A stretch of DNA of 64,000 nucleotides from Planctomycetia bacterium (GTDB lineage Bacteria > Planctomycetota > Planctomycetia > Pirellulales > JACPPG01): positions 100,044-164,043 of the forward strand of contig JACPPG010000011.1 in assembly GCA_016191115.1 (NCBI GenBank), given 5' to 3'. A model generated the notes under the pieces. The model did not search any database. It saw only the letters and a list, made by a program, of their open reading frames with translations, and was not told the origin of the DNA. The translations under genes were made by a program, and so were the position numbers. Of this stretch, positions 61,095-64,000 are shown piece by piece (within the stretch, counting starts at the first letter, position 1; every line of letters starts with the position of its first letter).

Positions 61095-62147
61095 ATGTCC
61101 ACCGTTTCCGATGCGCCAGGCGCAGCCCCGAATGCCCCGGAATCCTCCGCCGCGCGCTTGGACCGCCGGGCGCTACTGATCGGGGCCGGCGCCGCGACGG
61201 TCGGGGCCATTGGCTATTCGCTCCTGGCAAGCGCGCTGGCGCCGCGATGTCCTGTCTTTCTGGCCAAGGGGCAACGCTACGACGGACCGCTGCGGCGGAC
61301 GATCCAGGACGGGCTATTGGCGGCGGGCCTCGATCCGGCGGCCCTTCGAGACCGCAAAGTCCTGCTCAAGCCGAATCTGGTCGAGCCGTCGCGGCGGCTG
61401 CCGCATATGACGACTCATCCCGCCGTGGTCATCGCCGCGGCCGAAGTCTTTCGCGGTTTTGGGGCGCGCGTCACGGTGGGCGAAGCCCCTGGCCACGTCC
61501 GCGACACGCAGATGGCGCTCGCTGAATCCGGACTGGGCGAAGCGCTTGCGTCGGCTCGCTTCGAGTTTGACGATCTTAACTACGACGACCTTGCGTGGGT
61601 GCCCAACGCCGGGCGCGCCTCGCCGCTCGACGGTTTCTACTTTCCCGCGAGCGTCGTCGAGGCCGACCTGATCGTCTCCATCCCCAAGCTCAAGACGCAC
61701 CATTGGGTCGGCATGACCGCCTCGATGAAGAACCTGTACGGCGTCCTGCCGGGCATCCAATACGGCTGGCCGAAGAACGTGCTTCACCACGCCGGCATCC
61801 CGCAGACCGTATTCGACATCAATGCGTCACTCGCGAAATCGATCGCCATTGTCGACGGCATCGAGTGCATGGAAGGCGACGGACCGATTCTCGGCAGCCC
61901 CAAGCCGCTGGGACTGCTGGCGATCGGTCTGAACCCCACGGCGGTCGACGCCACGTGCGCGCGGATCATGGGGCTCGAACCGCGGCGGATCAGCTACCTT
62001 AAGCTGGCGAAACGGCTGGGGCCGATCGATGAAGCGCACATTCCCCAGCATGGTGAGCCGTGGCGCGACCTGGCCTCGCCGTTTACGATCCTCGACGTGC
62101 CGCACCTGCAAGAATTGCGCACCCGGCCTGGCGTGCTCACTTCGTGA
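61095..62147 (+). CDS. DUF362 domain protein, membrane-anchored or Tat-like
   Basis: A 350-residue protein. The N-terminus has LDRRALLIGAGAATVGAIGY, an RR plus hydrophobic segment that could be a Tat signal or an anchor. The DUF362 domain follows: DRKVLLKPNLVEPSRRLPHM, TTHPAVVIAAAEVFRGFGAR, VTVGEAPGHV, EADLIVSIPKLKTHHWVGMT, SMKNLYGVLPG and VDGIECMEGDGPILGSPKP. The family is often fused to ferredoxin domains; this copy has no Fe-S cluster motif (no CxxCxxC). Function unknown. It is convergent with the aldehyde dehydrogenase gene, leaving only one base between the stop codons. Confidence 0.92.
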   Translation: MSTVSDAPGAAPNAPESSAARLDRRALLIGAGAATVGAIGYSLLASALAPRCPVFLAKGQRYDGPLRRTIQDGLLAAGLDPAALRDRKVLLKPNLVEPSRRLPHMTTHPAVVIAAAEVFRGFGARVTVGEAPGHVRDTQMALAESGLGEALASARFEFDDLNYDDLAWVPNAGRASPLDGFYFPASVVEADLIVSIPKLKTHHWVGMTASMKNLYGVLPGIQYGWPKNVLHHAGIPQTVFDINASLAKSIAIVDGIECMEGDGPILGSPKPLGLLAIGLNPTAVDATCARIMGLEPRRISYLKLAKRLGPIDEAHIPQHGEPWRDLASPFTILDVPHLQELRTRPGVLTS

Positions 62148-62148
62148 G

Positions 62149-63732
62149 CTACCCGCCGACGTTCGCCTGCGCCCACGCCCCGTCGATCAGCCGCCAAGCG
62201 CGCCCTGTCGGGTTGCGATCGGCCAAGAGCGGCGGCAGCCGGTGCGGCCGCACGTTGTCGTAGCAGGCCAACATCGCGAACCGCCGCAGCGACGCCGGGA
62301 TTCCCACCGCGGTGAAGCCGGGGTGGCCGGTGGCCGGATAAGGCCCGCCGTGATTCATCGCCGGGCTCACGGCCACGCCGGTAGGCATCTTGTCGTTGAG
62401 CAATCGCCCGACGCGCCCGCGCAAGTGCTCGGCAATCGTGCCGTATAAACCGTCGTCACTGCCGCGGGTGTCGGAATAGACGCACCCGGTCAGGTTGCCT
62501 TCCAGATTGTCGAGCACGCGGGCGACTTCCGCGGCGTCTCGCGCGACCACGAACAGCGACACGTTGCCGAAGGCCTCGGTTTGCAGCTTCTCGGGCGCGG
62601 CGAGGAACTTCTCGCCCGCCACCTTCAATAGGGTGTTGGCAAACCGATAGCCGCCGGTGGTCTCCGGCCTTCCGCCCACGAGAATCTGTGCGCCGGCGTC
62701 GGCCAACTGCGCCACGCTGGCCGACAGATTGCGAGCGACGCCGGCCGACAAAAGCGTTCCTGCCGGCGCCGCGCGGAACCGCGCAGCGACCGCCTCGACG
62801 AACTCGTCCGTCTTCGCCCCAGCCAACAGGACCACCAGGCCGGGGTTCGTGCAGAACTGGCCGGTCCCCAGCAGGCAACTCGTCGTGAACTCTTCGGCAA
62901 TCTTGTCGCTTCGCTCCGCGAGCGCGCCGGGCAAAACCACGACGGGGTTGATGCTGGATAGTTCGAGATAGATCGGTCGGCCTGCCGCGTCAGCCGCTGC
63001 TTTCAGTTCCAGCCCGGCCGCGCGGCTGCCCGTGTACGCCGTGGCGCCGCCGCGTGGATCGGCCACGAGCCGCCGGCCGTCGGCGTGGCTTGTGCGATAC
63101 AGCAATTGCACGGTAGCCGGCGGCAAATCGCTTTCGAGCGCCGCTTGATGCGCTTCCTGGGCCAAGATGCGCGTCGTGGCGGGGTGCGAGGTGTTCGCTT
63201 TGGCGATCACCGGATTGCCGGCGGCGATCGCCGCCGCGAAGTCTCCCCCTGCAACGCTATTGAACGCAAACGGAAAATTGTTCGGACCAAAAACGCACAC
63301 CGGGCCCAGCGGGCGGTAGCAAGAGCGGATGTTCAGCCTGGTGTCGATCGTGGCCATCGCCCACGAGCCGTCGCGCGCGGCGGCGGCCGCTTGCCGCAAC
63401 TGATCGGTCGTCCGCGGCAGCTCGACGTCGGCCAGGCGGGGCTTCTTCGGTAACCCTGTCTCGGCGTGGGCCGTTTCCACGAGCTCCTCGCCGCGGCTTT
63501 CGATTCGTTGGGCCAATCGGTCGAGCATCGCCGCCAGGCGTTCCGGCGGCGCGTGTCGCAACACTGCGGCGGCCGCCGCGGCCGCTTCCAGAGCGGCTTC
63601 GCAGTCCTCCCAACGGCTCACCGCGAAAACTTCGGGAAGCGGTTGGGCGGTGGCCGGGTTCGCGGCCTGAAACGTTGCCGAATCGTTAGCCGGCCGCCAA
63701 GCTCCGGCGATGAGAACGGGCTGAATGGCCAT
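62149..63732 (-). CDS. Aldehyde dehydrogenase, 2,5-dioxovalerate dehydrogenase type
   Basis: A 527-residue NAD(P)-dependent aldehyde dehydrogenase. The catalytic Cys294 lies in LLGTGQFCTNPGLVV and the general base Glu257 in PIYLELSSINPVVVLP. Cofactor-loop motifs include VFGPNNFPFAFNSVAGGDFA and TAYTGSRAAGLEL. The GQFCTNPG context and overall length match 2,5-dioxopentanoate (alpha-ketoglutaric semialdehyde) dehydrogenases, which end pentose, uronate or hydroxyproline breakdown by making 2-oxoglutarate. No other gene of such a pathway is in the window. I chose the ATG at 63732 (MAIQPVLIAGAW). Confidence 0.92.
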   Translation of the reverse strand: MAIQPVLIAGAWRPANDSATFQAANPATAQPLPEVFAVSRWEDCEAALEAAAAAAAVLRHAPPERLAAMLDRLAQRIESRGEELVETAHAETGLPKKPRLADVELPRTTDQLRQAAAAARDGSWAMATIDTRLNIRSCYRPLGPVCVFGPNNFPFAFNSVAGGDFAAAIAAGNPVIAKANTSHPATTRILAQEAHQAALESDLPPATVQLLYRTSHADGRRLVADPRGGATAYTGSRAAGLELKAAADAAGRPIYLELSSINPVVVLPGALAERSDKIAEEFTTSCLLGTGQFCTNPGLVVLLAGAKTDEFVEAVAARFRAAPAGTLLSAGVARNLSASVAQLADAGAQILVGGRPETTGGYRFANTLLKVAGEKFLAAPEKLQTEAFGNVSLFVVARDAAEVARVLDNLEGNLTGCVYSDTRGSDDGLYGTIAEHLRGRVGRLLNDKMPTGVAVSPAMNHGGPYPATGHPGFTAVGIPASLRRFAMLACYDNVRPHRLPPLLADRNPTGRAWRLIDGAWAQANVGG

Positions 63733-63809
63733 CGCGGGCGCTCTCCGAGCCACGGACAAATCGTCCTATACTGTAATGGCCGCGACATCCTACCATATAG
63801 GCCCCGCGA

Positions 63810-63850
63810 CAGGAGGACTGCAAAGTCCGGGGGTCTGGCTCATTTTTCGG
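63810..63850 (+). repeat. Single repeat arm related to the tad-locus inverted repeat
   Basis: The segment CAGGAGGACTGCAAAGTCCG followed by GGGGTCTGGCTCATTTTTCGG matches the reverse complement of the right arm at 52434-52475 with one substitution and one extra G. It stops exactly where the IS66-type end begins. Confidence 0.75.
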
Positions 63851-64000
63851 GTAAACGATTTTGTAACTCTTTAGCCGTGTGGAGTGGTTTTTTCTGGGAG
63901 TGCGGGTAGTTGGCCGGTGGCGAGGTAGGTCGCCAGGGCTTGGGTGATGGTTTGGATCGGATCGAGTCCGCGTTGTTTCAAGGTGCGATAGATGGTCATC
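63851..64000 (-). mobile_element. IS66 family insertion sequence, one end (partial)
   Basis: The element starts at 63851 with GTAAACGATTTTGTAACTCT; IS66-family terminal repeats characteristically begin GTAA. The transposase 3' end follows 20 bases inside. The remainder lies beyond the window. The element directly abuts a repeat arm that has lost its expected continuation, so it probably inserted into that repeat. Confidence 0.7.
63871..64000 (-). CDS. IS66 family transposase, C-terminal fragment
   Basis: The last 42 residues of a transposase whose 5' part lies outside the window, ending at TAA 63871-63873. The visible sequence reads TIYRTLKQRGLDPIQTITQA, then LATYLATGQLPALPEKTTPH and G. This matches the C-terminus of IS66 TnpC proteins (RTLKQRG-x-DP, L-x-x-YL-x-TG-x-LP-x-LP). 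The catalytic domain is not visible. Confidence 0.8.
   Translation of the reverse strand, partial: MTIYRTLKQRGLDPIQTITQALATYLATGQLPALPEKTTPHG

Overview
The window looks like a chromosomal segment of a GC-rich planctomycete, probably of the Pirellulales type. The evidence is a set of hallmark families: two Tat-exported DUF1501 proteins, a DUF1549/DUF1553 protein with CxxCH-type motifs, a WD40 protein with a planctomycete-type cytochrome motif, a DUF1559-type pseudopilin, an orphan PEP-CTERM tail and an EF-hand protein with eight loops. Much of the intergenic space is filled with short inverted repeats. I saw no rRNA, tRNA, CRISPR array or prophage. The right edge enters an IS66-type insertion sequence.

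Layout. 0.4-8.1 kb: DUF1501 protein, then on the minus strand a Tat-exported beta-propeller protein, a dienelactone hydrolase, an SMP-30-like protein, a methyltransferase, a cupin and a quinone oxidoreductase. 8.4-11.1 kb: DUF1559 pseudopilin, a Q/G-rich membrane-anchored protein and a PQQ-type propeller protein. 11.3-15.7 kb: a full-length Lhr-type helicase. 15.7-17.2 kb: two decayed gene remnants (a YHS/TRASH-like protein and a PEP-CTERM tail) and a methyltransferase. 17.6-25.2 kb: a planctomycete exported cluster (DUF1501, DUF1549/1553, cytochrome-WD40). 25.4-29.9 kb: small metallopeptidase, methyltransferase, a peroxiredoxin-Ser/Thr kinase fusion, GNAT, NUDIX and DoxX. 30.0-37.8 kb: NadE, YceH-like protein, Dabb protein, a GT2-GT39 fusion and an LptF/LptG-type permease. 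38-46.3 kb: a small conserved-looking protein, the EF-hand protein, FlgM-like protein, Fur-family regulator, PurB, GNAT and an orphan adenine-N6 DNA methylase.

46.4-60.5 kb is a nearly complete Tad (tight adherence / Flp type IVb pilus) locus, all on the minus strand. In transcription order it has Flp pilin, a 36-residue membrane ORF, prepilin peptidase, TadE, CpaB, secretin, CpaE/TadZ, CpaF/TadA, TadB, TadC, an exported protein of unknown function and a TPR protein in the TadD position. A second, nearly identical flp gene lies 1.9 kb upstream. It sits between a plus-strand alpha/alpha-toroid (prenyltransferase/squalene-cyclase fold) gene and a DUF362 gene, and carries a copy of the same upstream DNA block. 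An aldehyde dehydrogenase of the 2,5-dioxovalerate dehydrogenase type and the IS66 fragment close the window.

Most worth following up: the peroxiredoxin-kinase fusion with intact catalytic residues in both halves; the duplicated flp genes with a conserved upstream block; repeat families that abut or supply start and stop codons; an inverted-repeat family whose arms carry the same paired A-A mismatches at two loci, one further arm of which appears to have been hit by the IS66 element; and the remnant genes at 15.8-16.1 kb.
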